From NCBI GenBank assembly GCA_964629615.1, contig CAZVUD010000020.1:1-30745 (forward strand): a stretch of 30,745 bases of DNA, given 5' to 3'. Shown here piece after piece: positions 24,773 to 30,745 of the stretch; the stretch's first letter is position 1, and each line of letters opens with the position of its first letter. Below the pieces are notes generated by a model. It did no database searches and was not told where the DNA came from. It saw only the letters and a program-made list of their open reading frames with translations. The position numbers were made by a program, and so were the translations under genes. The stretch is from SVTX01 sp964629615 (GTDB lineage Bacteria > Bacillota > Clostridia > Oscillospirales > CAG-272).

Positions 24773-25687
24773 TTAAATTTTTACACTGTCAATGTATCTG
24801 CAAGCGGCAAGCGCGGCAACTGCACCGTCAGCGCAGGCAGTGCTTATCTGTCTTACCGACTTACTGCGACAATCGCCTGCGGCATAGAGTCCGTCTATAC
24901 CTGTAAGGCAGCTCTCATCTGCAGATATATATCCCTGCGGCGTGAGGCTCAAGAGATCCTTGAATATACCGTTTTCGGGTATCTGACCTATCGCAAGGAA
25001 TACACCGTCGAGATCTATTCTTGTTCTCTCGCCGTTTTCGGTATTGCGGATTATTATTCCCTCAATATTCTCATGTCCGAGATATTCGTCCACAACATTT
25101 GAGCATATTATCTCAACATTATCTCTCTCGCGCAGGCTTGCCTGAAGCTTTTCCTCGCCCGTCAAGTGATCAAGATTCTGAATGATATAGAGCTTTGACA
25201 CTACATCAGAGAGCATTACTGATTCCACAAGCGCGGAATTTCCGCCGCCTATGACCGCAACTGTCTTATTTGAGTAAAAGGCTCCGTCGCACACCGCGCA
25301 AAACGATATGCCGTTTCCGATGAGCTCGTCCTCACCGTCAAGCCCGAGCTGTCTGTGGCGTGAGCCTGTGGCTATTATGACGCTCTTTGACATATAATCG
25401 CCGTCCTCGGTCTTTACCGTGAACATTTCATTTTCCTTTTCAAGTCCGACTACAAGGCTCATCTCTATCTCAGCGCCGAGCGTGAGCGCCTGATCCATAA
25501 GCCTGTCGGCAAGCTCATTTCCGCTTATTTCATTAAATCCGGGATAATTCTCTATCTTCGGGGAATAAGTTATCTGACCTCCGAAGGTTCCTCTTTCAAG
25601 CACCAATACGCTCTTCTCTGCTCTGCGCGCATATATTGCCGCAGTGAGTCCGCAAGGACCTGCTCCTATTATAATGATATCGTACAT
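24773..25687 (-). CDS. trxB: Thioredoxin reductase-like flavoprotein without a canonical NADPH motif
   Basis: 304 residues. FAD-binding GAGPCGLTAAIYA (8-20), redox disulfide CAVC (Cys130, Cys133), second dinucleotide motif GGGNSALVES (about 147-156), and C-terminal FAD motif GLYAAGDCRSKSVRQISTACADGA. It reduces thioredoxin or glutaredoxin-like partners, and the neighbouring nrdD carries one such domain. The HRRxxxR motif that binds the NADPH 2'-phosphate is absent; the equivalent place reads IIQNLDHLTGEE. NADH or reduced ferredoxin may therefore be the donor. GAGGT precedes the ATG by 6 bases, and a 14-nt palindrome (25697-25710) abuts that ribosome site. No own promoter is evident, so it may depend on read-through from nrdD. 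Confidence 0.9.
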   Translation of the reverse strand: MYDIIIIGAGPCGLTAAIYARRAEKSVLVLERGTFGGQITYSPKIENYPGFNEISGNELADRLMDQALTLGAEIEMSLVVGLEKENEMFTVKTEDGDYMSKSVIIATGSRHRQLGLDGEDELIGNGISFCAVCDGAFYSNKTVAVIGGGNSALVESVMLSDVVSKLYIIQNLDHLTGEEKLQASLRERDNVEIICSNVVDEYLGHENIEGIIIRNTENGERTRIDLDGVFLAIGQIPENGIFKDLLSLTPQGYISADESCLTGIDGLYAAGDCRSKSVRQISTACADGAVAALAACRYIDSVKI

Positions 25688-25727
25688 ATTTTACCTCTTT
25701 TGCGCAAAAGGCTGTTCAAAGCAGATC

Positions 25728-25759
25728 ATGCCCCAAAAGGCTGTGCCTTTTGGGTGCAT
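25728..25759 (-). terminator. Hairpin between nrdD and trxB
   Basis: A 13-bp stem with one bulged base (25728-25740 with 25746-25759), 5-nt loop. There is no U tract on the minus strand, so it is more likely a 3'-end or processing structure than an efficient terminator. Confidence 0.4.
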
Positions 25760-25785
25760 ATTCTGTCTGACAGCCAATTTTCAGA

Positions 25786-28194
25786 TCAGCATTCTGTCTG
25801 ATCAATGAATTTTTTAATATTGGAAAGGTTTACTGCCTTGGATACTTCAACACCGTCATCCGTAACTACGAGAGTAGGCGCTTGCTTTATGCCGTATTTC
25901 TGCACAAGCTCTACATTCTCATCAGCATAGAGCTTCTTATAGGGTATTCCTGCCTTTTCAAGGAATACAGCCGCCATCTTGCAGTTCGGGCAGGTCTTTG
26001 TGGCAAACAAAAGCACTTCTCTGCCGCCATCATTGCATGCTTCGCATGTATCGGTCACAGGCTCGGATACAGTCGTGCGCGCGCCTGCGCAGTTGACATC
26101 TATCTCGGGATGGAGTTGATTTGAACGGTCTATATTATAAGTGCGTCTGTCCTTGAATTCCTGGCTCTTACCGTCGTTCCAAGCCTGAACGGGGCGATAA
26201 TATCCCGTGATACGGCTATACACCTCAGTCTTTTTGCCGCATATTGGGCATGCATACTCCTCACCCGAAATATATCCGTGGTCTGTACATACACTGTATG
26301 TGGGCGACATCGTATAATAAGGAAGCTTATAATTCTCAGCTATCTTGCGCACGAGATTTGCCGCGCTCTTCCATGTCGGGAGCTTTTCTCCGAGGAAGGC
26401 ATGGAATACCGTGCCTGATGTATAGAGAGTCTGAAGCTCATCCTGTATATCAAGAGCGGCAAAAATATCTTCCGTAAATCCGACGGGCAGATGTGAAGAG
26501 TTTGTATAATAAGGTGCATTGGATCTCTCGGATGCAGTTATTATATCGGGATATTTTTCAAGGTCGTGCTTAGCAAATCTGAAGGATGTGGACTCTGCAG
26601 GTGTTGCCTCAAGGTTATAAAGGTCACCGTACATCTCCTGATAATCAGAGAGGCGATCTCTCATGTGGTTGAGCACTTCCTTTGTAAATTCCTGTGTCTC
26701 CTTGTGCGTCATATCGGCTCTCAACCACTTTGCGTTAAGACCGACCTCATTCATACCAACAAGTCCTATGGTGGAGAAATGGTTATTGAATGTTCCGAGA
26801 TATCTCTTGGTGTAAGGATACAGACCTTCATCAAGCAGCTTTGTTATTACAGTTCTCTTTGTCTTGAGAGAACGTGCGGAAATGTCCATAAGCTTATCAA
26901 GGCGCTTATAGAAATCCTCCTTGGACTCTGCAAGATAAGCGATCCTCGGCATATTTATGGTAACTACGCCGACAGATCCCGTGGATTCGCCCGAGCCGAA
27001 GAAGCCGCCTGATTTTTTGCGGAGCTCGCGCAGATCAAGGCGCAGTCTGCAGCACATGGAGCGGACATCGCTGGGCTCCATATCGGAATTTATGTAGTTT
27101 GAAAAATACGGTGTGCCGTATTTAGCTGTCATTTCAAAGAGAAGCTTATTGTTTTCGGTTTCCGACCAGTCAAAATCCCTGGTTATGGAATATGTGGGGA
27201 TAGGATATTGGAATCCGCGTCCGTTTGCGTCGCCGTCTATCATTATTTCGATAAACGCCTTATTGACCATATCCATCTCTGCCTTACAGTCCTTATATTT
27301 GAAGTCCATCTCCTTGCCGCCGACGATGCAGTTGAGCTCTGCCAAGTCATTCGGAACTGTCCAGTCAAGAGTTATATTGGTAAAGGGTGACTGAGTGCCC
27401 CATCTTGACGGAGTATTTACACCGTAGATAAAGGACTGGATGCACTGCTTTACTTCCTTATATGAAAGATTATCTACCTTTACAAAGGGAGCAAGATATG
27501 TATCAAACGAGGAGAATGCCTGCGCGCCTGCCCACTCATTCTGCATGATACCGAGGAAGTTTACCATCTGGTTACAGAGAGTTGAGAGGTGAGATGCGGG
27601 AGAAGACGTGATCTTACCCGTAACGCCGCCAAGTCCCTCCTGTATGAGCTGCTTAAGTGACCAGCCTGCGCAATAGCCCGTGAGCATGGAGAGGTCATGG
27701 ATATGTATATCCGCGTTTCTGTGCGCATTTCCGATCTCATCGTCATATATCTCTGAGAGCCAATAGTTCGCGGTTATGGCACCAGAGTTTGAAAGTATAA
27801 GTCCTCCGACAGAATATGTGACCGTGGAGTTCTCTTTTACTCTCCAGTCATTCATATGCAGATACTTATTTACGGTCTCCTTATAGTCAAGGGCGGTGGT
27901 ACTGTAATTTCTGAGCTTTTCGCGCTGGCGGCGGTAAAGGATGTATGCCTTTGCAACATCGGCATATCCTGCCTGCACCAAAACAGATTCAACACTGTCC
28001 TGAATATCCTCGACCTCAATTATGCCGTTTTTGATCTTCGGCTCAAAATCCGCCGTTACCTTAAGTGCCAAAAGCTCTATGATGCTGTCGTTATACTGCT
28101 TTTCCTTCGCATCGAACGCAAGCTTTATAGCTCCCGATATCTTTGATATATCGAAGTCGATTATCTTTCCGTTTCTTTTCTGTACCTGATACAT
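25786..28194 (-). CDS. nrdD: Anaerobic ribonucleoside-triphosphate reductase with fused C-terminal glutaredoxin-like domain
   Basis: 802 residues. It makes dNTPs from NTPs by glycyl-radical chemistry under anoxia. An N-terminal ATP-cone (about 1-95, QVQKRNGKIIDFDISKI) is followed by the NrdD barrel and a zinc site with CPICGKK. The radical-Gly loop is RITGYYRP. After a linker containing CEAC, residues 727-802 form a glutaredoxin/thioredoxin-like domain with active site CPNC (735-738) and cis-Pro region QAPTL. The start is ATG 28194 with AAGGAG; upstream in-frame sequence to 28317 runs through the promoter and is rejected. It has its own promoter, NrdR-type boxes and a 5' hairpin. Confidence 0.95.
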   Translation of the reverse strand: MYQVQKRNGKIIDFDISKISGAIKLAFDAKEKQYNDSIIELLALKVTADFEPKIKNGIIEVEDIQDSVESVLVQAGYADVAKAYILYRRQREKLRNYSTTALDYKETVNKYLHMNDWRVKENSTVTYSVGGLILSNSGAITANYWLSEIYDDEIGNAHRNADIHIHDLSMLTGYCAGWSLKQLIQEGLGGVTGKITSSPASHLSTLCNQMVNFLGIMQNEWAGAQAFSSFDTYLAPFVKVDNLSYKEVKQCIQSFIYGVNTPSRWGTQSPFTNITLDWTVPNDLAELNCIVGGKEMDFKYKDCKAEMDMVNKAFIEIMIDGDANGRGFQYPIPTYSITRDFDWSETENNKLLFEMTAKYGTPYFSNYINSDMEPSDVRSMCCRLRLDLRELRKKSGGFFGSGESTGSVGVVTINMPRIAYLAESKEDFYKRLDKLMDISARSLKTKRTVITKLLDEGLYPYTKRYLGTFNNHFSTIGLVGMNEVGLNAKWLRADMTHKETQEFTKEVLNHMRDRLSDYQEMYGDLYNLEATPAESTSFRFAKHDLEKYPDIITASERSNAPYYTNSSHLPVGFTEDIFAALDIQDELQTLYTSGTVFHAFLGEKLPTWKSAANLVRKIAENYKLPYYTMSPTYSVCTDHGYISGEEYACPICGKKTEVYSRITGYYRPVQAWNDGKSQEFKDRRTYNIDRSNQLHPEIDVNCAGARTTVSEPVTDTCEACNDGGREVLLFATKTCPNCKMAAVFLEKAGIPYKKLYADENVELVQKYGIKQAPTLVVTDDGVEVSKAVNLSNIKKFIDQTEC

Positions 28195-28254
28195 TCCTCT
28201 TCTCCTTTGTATATTATATAAGCTTATTGTATATCCATATCTTATAGAAGCATA

Positions 28255-28285
28255 AGACAAACAAAAAGGCACGCCTGAGCGTGCC
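28255..28285 (-). terminator. Hairpin-U-tract at the 5' end of the nrdD transcript and after nrdG
   Basis: A perfect 7-bp stem GGCACGC/GCGTGCC (28268-28274 with 28279-28285), 4-nt loop, then TTTTTGTTTGT on the minus strand: a textbook terminator. It begins 3 bp downstream of the nrdD -10 and 86 bp after nrdG, so it can end nrdG transcripts, but it also forms the first nucleotides of the nrdD transcript. Confidence 0.75.
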
Positions 28286-28288
28286 ATA

Positions 28289-28317
28289 ATTATACAATAT
28301 CCGTTAAGTTTTGTCAA
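28289..28317 (-). promoter_or_regulatory. Promoter of nrdD
   Basis: Minus strand exact TTGACA (28312-28317), 17-bp spacer, exact TATAAT (28289-28294). Transcription would begin at about 28282, giving a leader of about 88 nt. Confidence 0.88.
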
Positions 28318-28324
28318 GAGGTTT

Positions 28325-28340
28325 TCACTATATATTGTGA
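28325..28340. promoter_or_regulatory. NrdR-box-like palindrome, proximal
   Basis: TCACTATATATTGTGA matches the NrdR box pattern acaCwAtATaTwGtgt at all but the two outermost bases. It lies 7 bp upstream of the nrdD -35. Confidence 0.75.
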
Positions 28341-28356
28341 TGGAAATTCAAAATCG

Positions 28357-28372
28357 TCACTATATATAGTTT
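28357..28372. promoter_or_regulatory. NrdR-box-like palindrome, distal
   Basis: TCACTATATATAGTTT has the full CTATATATAG core of an NrdR box. Its core lies 32 bp from that of the proximal box, about three helical turns, which is the usual NrdR pair spacing. It overlaps the nrdG stop codon. Confidence 0.7.
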
Positions 28373-29081
28373 AAAAACCCCTTAATTGTGCATTTTTTAC
28401 ATATTTTCTGACTTCGTCAAGCAATACAGTCGCGTCTTCAAGCTCTATAGCGCTTACGCCGTCTCCGACAAGATCTCCCGAATCCACAAAATGCTGGAGA
28501 TACAGCTTTTCATCCCCTGCTATCCACTGTCCCATGCGCCTGATGCTGTCCTGCGTATGGTATGGGCTTACCAATGTCGTTCTGAATTCAAAATCCACCT
28601 TGTTTTCCATAAGTATCTCAACGCTCTCCTCTACTTGCGAGAGAATGCCATCACCCAAGATCCCGCAGGTGACGCCGTACATATCGGGGGAATTTTTTAT
28701 ATCCATAGCCACATAATCCAAAAGTCCGTCATCTATAAGTTGGGAGAGAGCACTCGGAGATGTTCCGTTCGTATCGAGCTTTACATCATATCCAAGCTCT
28801 TTTATGTTGCAGATAAATTCATAAAGTCCGCCCATAAGCGTAGGCTCACCGCCGCTTATAACGACTCCGTCAAGTATTCCCTGCCTTTTTTTCAAAAAGT
28901 CCATGACATCACCGTTGTCACATATATCCGCATCCTTTGCGTGTGTAACAAGGGATGCATTGTGGCAAAACGGGCATCTCATATTACATCCGACAGTAAA
29001 GAGCGTGCATGCGACCTTGCCGGGGAAATCAAGCAAGGTGAGCTTCTGTATGCCGCCTATGATCATATTATCAGCGCTCAT
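28371..29081 (-). CDS. nrdG: Anaerobic ribonucleoside-triphosphate reductase activating protein (radical SAM)
   Basis: 236 residues. The radical-SAM cluster motif is CNMRCPFC (Cys32, Cys36, Cys39), preceded by LTLLDFPGKVACTLFTVG. The GGEPTL motif and downstream strands fit the NrdG/PflA-like activases that install the glycyl radical on NrdD. It is longer than E. coli NrdG (about 154 residues) and resembles the clostridial type with a complete partial barrel. The start is ATG 29081 with GGAGG 8 bases upstream; a TTG five codons earlier is rejected. It lies only 32 bp after lexA with no terminator between, so it is probably transcribed with lexA, separately from nrdD. Confidence 0.93.
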   Translation of the reverse strand: MSADNMIIGGIQKLTLLDFPGKVACTLFTVGCNMRCPFCHNASLVTHAKDADICDNGDVMDFLKKRQGILDGVVISGGEPTLMGGLYEFICNIKELGYDVKLDTNGTSPSALSQLIDDGLLDYVAMDIKNSPDMYGVTCGILGDGILSQVEESVEILMENKVDFEFRTTLVSPYHTQDSIRRMGQWIAGDEKLYLQHFVDSGDLVGDGVSAIELEDATVLLDEVRKYVKNAQLRGF

Positions 29082-29113
29082 ATAAGCATCCTCCAAAAAC
29101 TATTTTTCGCATA

Positions 29114-29707
29114 TCAGTAATTGCGCTGTATCGCAACTACCTTGCCTATTATAAGCACCTCGTCGGATATGATGGGCTGCATTGACGGGTTCTCGGGCTG
29201 AAGCCTGTAGTGACCGTTTTCTCTGAAAAATCTTTTCACGGTAGCCTCATCGTCTATCATAGCTACAACGATCTCACCGTTTTCCGCATAGCATGTCTTT
29301 TGTGCTATTATAATATCTCCGTCAAGTATTCCTGCCCCGATCATGCTCTCTCCGCGCACGCGCAGAGCGAACATTGAGTCTATATCGCATTTACCTGCAT
29401 ATCCCACATATCCCTCAATATCCTGAGCGGCAAGTATGGGCTTACCTGCCGTAACCACGCCGACCAGCGGAACTGCACAAATCTTCGGCATTGCACTGTC
29501 CTGCAGGGAGATCGCGCGGCTTTTTCCGTCGTCCTTTGTTATGTACCCGAACATATCCAGTCTCTTTAAGTACATATGCACGGTAGATGTGCTTCTATAT
29601 CCGAGATCTCTGCATATATCCCTCACACTGGGCGCATATCCGTTGCGCCTGAGTGAATCGGCTATATAATCGTATACTCTCTGTTCCTTTTGATTGAGCT
29701 TTTCCAT
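29114..29707 (-). CDS. lexA: SOS repressor LexA
   Basis: 197 residues. A winged-helix DNA-binding domain (about 1-70, with PSVRDICRDLGYRSTSTVHMYLKRL) precedes the S24 self-cleavage domain, with cleavage site Ala87-Gly88, Ser121 in RGESMIGAGI and Lys158 in EATVKRFF. RecA-stimulated self-cleavage releases DNA-damage genes. The ATG at 29707 has AGGA at long spacing; an ATG seven codons earlier has no ribosome site. A weak LexA-box-like sequence in its upstream region suggests autoregulation. It is the first gene of a probable lexA-nrdG unit. Confidence 0.95.
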   Translation of the reverse strand: MEKLNQKEQRVYDYIADSLRRNGYAPSVRDICRDLGYRSTSTVHMYLKRLDMFGYITKDDGKSRAISLQDSAMPKICAVPLVGVVTAGKPILAAQDIEGYVGYAGKCDIDSMFALRVRGESMIGAGILDGDIIIAQKTCYAENGEIVVAMIDDEATVKRFFRENGHYRLQPENPSMQPIISDEVLIIGKVVAIQRNY

Positions 29708-29736
29708 TTTTGCGAGTCCTTTCAACATCAGTCGTC

Positions 29737-29748
29737 GTACATTTGTTT
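29737..29748. promoter_or_regulatory. Possible LexA (SOS) box upstream of lexA
   Basis: AAACAAATGTAC on the minus strand fits the Gram-positive pattern GAAC-N4-GTTC with one mismatch in each half. It lies just downstream of a TAGAAT -10-like hexamer (29754-29759). The match is imperfect, so this is a low-confidence site. Confidence 0.35.
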
Positions 29749-29892
29749 TAAATATTCTACCACATAATTTGAGATATCTCGCGACTAATTTGTAATAATT
29801 CTGTTAAAACTTCCGTTTTTTATAACATTAAAGACCTGTATTAAATGAATGTTAAAAATATGAAGAATTTGAAACTTTATGCAAATACCACT

Positions 29893-29920
29893 TGAAAAGG
29901 GGGTAAAATTGTGATAAAAT
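29893..29920 (+). promoter_or_regulatory. Promoter of pckG
   Basis: TTGAAA (29893-29898), 16-bp spacer, TAAAAT (29915-29920) with TG one base upstream. An overlapping TATAAT (29922-29927) lacks a well-placed -35. Confidence 0.55.
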
Positions 29921-29981
29921 ATATAATGCGTAAGAATTGGTCTATGCAAAAAATTATTTAACATATAAAGGAGAAACGAAC

Positions 29982-30745
29982 ATGACACCCACAAACAACA
30001 AGTATGTTCTTGATTGGATCGAGTCTATGGCTGCTATGACACAGCCTGACAGTATCGTTTGGATCGACGGCTCGGAAGAGCAGGCAGAAGCCCTCAGAGC
30101 AGAAGCTTGCGCAAGCGGCGAGATAATCAAGCTGAACGAAGAAAAGCTCCCCAATTGCTATCTTCACAGAACAGCTGTAAACGACGTAGCGCGTGTTGAA
30201 GGCAGAACATTTATCTGCACAAAGAAGAAAGAGGATGCCGGTAACATCAACAACTGGATGGATCCCGAGGAATGCAAGGCAAAGCTCACAAAGCTCTATA
30301 CAGGCTCTATGAAGGGCAGAACGATGTACGTTATTCCCTACTCCATGTCTGTTGTTGGCTCACCCTTTGCAAAGTACGGCATTGAGCTTACAGACTCCAT
30401 ATACGTAGTTCTCAACATGCTCATCATGACAAGAGTCGGAAATGATGTTCTTGAGGCTCTCGGTGACAGCGCTGACTACATCAAGGGTCTCCATGCAAGA
30501 GCAGATATCGATGAAGAAAACAGATATATCGTTCACTTTCCTGAGGAAAACACCATCTGGTCCGTTAACTCCGGCTACGGCGGAAACGTTCTTCTCGGCA
30601 AGAAGTGCTTTGCTCTCCGTATAGCTTCCTTCCTTGGAAGAAAAGAGGGCTGGATGGCTGAGCACATGCTCATCCTCGGTGTTGAATACCCAAGCGGCGA
30701 AACAAAATATGTTTGCGCTGCATTCCCCTCCGCTTGCGGAAAAAC
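29982..30745 (+). CDS. pckG: Phosphoenolpyruvate carboxykinase (GTP), 5' part, truncated by the window edge
   Basis: The first 254 residues of a roughly 600-residue enzyme that interconverts oxaloacetate and PEP with GTP/GDP. In anaerobes it often runs in the carboxylating direction toward succinate or propionate. Recognisable blocks are DSIVWIDGSEEQ, the YVIPYSMSVVGSPFAKYGIELTDS region, IMTRVGN, the substrate loop SGYGGNVLLGKKCFALR, and AAFPSACGK at the edge, which begins the GTP-type kinase-1a P-loop. The reading frame is open to the last base. AAAGGAG lies 8 bases before the ATG. It is divergent from lexA. Confidence 0.95.
   Translation, partial: MTPTNNKYVLDWIESMAAMTQPDSIVWIDGSEEQAEALRAEACASGEIIKLNEEKLPNCYLHRTAVNDVARVEGRTFICTKKKEDAGNINNWMDPEECKAKLTKLYTGSMKGRTMYVIPYSMSVVGSPFAKYGIELTDSIYVVLNMLIMTRVGNDVLEALGDSADYIKGLHARADIDEENRYIVHFPEENTIWSVNSGYGGNVLLGKKCFALRIASFLGRKEGWMAEHMLILGVEYPSGETKYVCAAFPSACGK

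Noticed and set aside
28195..28317. 41-residue N-terminal extension of NrdD
   Set aside because: It would run through the consensus promoter and the 5' hairpin and lacks a ribosome site. The ATG at 28194 has a strong one and starts the ATP-cone correctly.
28386..29120. 244-residue plus-strand frame opposite nrdG
   Set aside because: It lies antisense to nrdG, whose radical-SAM motif is clear, and shows no recognisable protein features.
29771..29780. GAGATATCTC palindrome between lexA and pckG as an operator
   Set aside because: A 10-bp palindrome in A+T-rich spacer is not rare, and it fits no known regulator pattern.

Overview
The window is about 30.7 kb of chromosome, most likely from an obligately anaerobic low-to-mid G+C Bacillota (Clostridia). 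The grounds are strong Shine-Dalgarno sites, many near-consensus sigma-A promoters (several exact TTGACA-17-TATAAT), an oxygen-sensitive class III ribonucleotide reductase (NrdD/NrdG), a two-gene minimal SUF-type Fe-S assembly pair, a LIV-type ABC operon, LexA, TypA and a GTP-type PEP carboxykinase. I see no rRNA, tRNA, CRISPR, phage or transposase gene. A run of 10 N (18377-18386) marks an assembly gap inside the SufB/SmsB gene.

Layout. 1-158: tandem minus-strand promoters pointing out of the window, ending in a (GTCT)n tetranucleotide repeat. 159-1905: a divergent pair, an SDR of the D-mannonate oxidoreductase type (-) and a ThuA-like protein (+). 1945-8448: a minus-strand envelope block with a TspO-like membrane protein, a class A penicillin-binding protein, a VanZ-like protein overlapping a metallophosphoesterase, and a ComEC-like DNA channel whose C-terminal lactamase-fold domain has lost its metal ligands. 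8628-9774: acyl carrier protein (+) facing ispE (-). 9984-13020: a plus-strand unit with a degenerate chorismate mutase/prephenate dehydratase/ACT protein, a TSCPD-domain protein and a phosphohexomutase. 13071-15654: a PAP2-like membrane protein and typA (-). 15782-17195: an A+T-rich lipoprotein transcription unit bracketed by an exact 18-bp direct repeat, with a possible 7-codon leader peptide. 17308-17976: HAD phosphatase (+). 18020-19697: SufC/SufB-like (SmsC/SmsB) pair (-). 19860-24619: livJHMGF (-). 24773-29707: trxB, nrdD (with a fused C-terminal glutaredoxin-like domain), nrdG and lexA (all -). 29982 to the edge: 5' part of pckG (+).

How the genes work together. Most units are housekeeping and end in clear intrinsic terminators. 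The lexA-nrdG-nrdD-trxB block groups the SOS repressor with anaerobic dNTP synthesis and thiol reduction. nrdD has its own consensus promoter next to two NrdR-box-like palindromes 32 bp apart, while nrdG seems to be transcribed with lexA. The least ordinary items are the direct-repeat-bracketed lipoprotein cassette, the P-protein-like gene with altered motifs, the ComEC with a dead nuclease-type domain, the NrdD-glutaredoxin fusion with its control region, and the TrxB without an NADPH motif.
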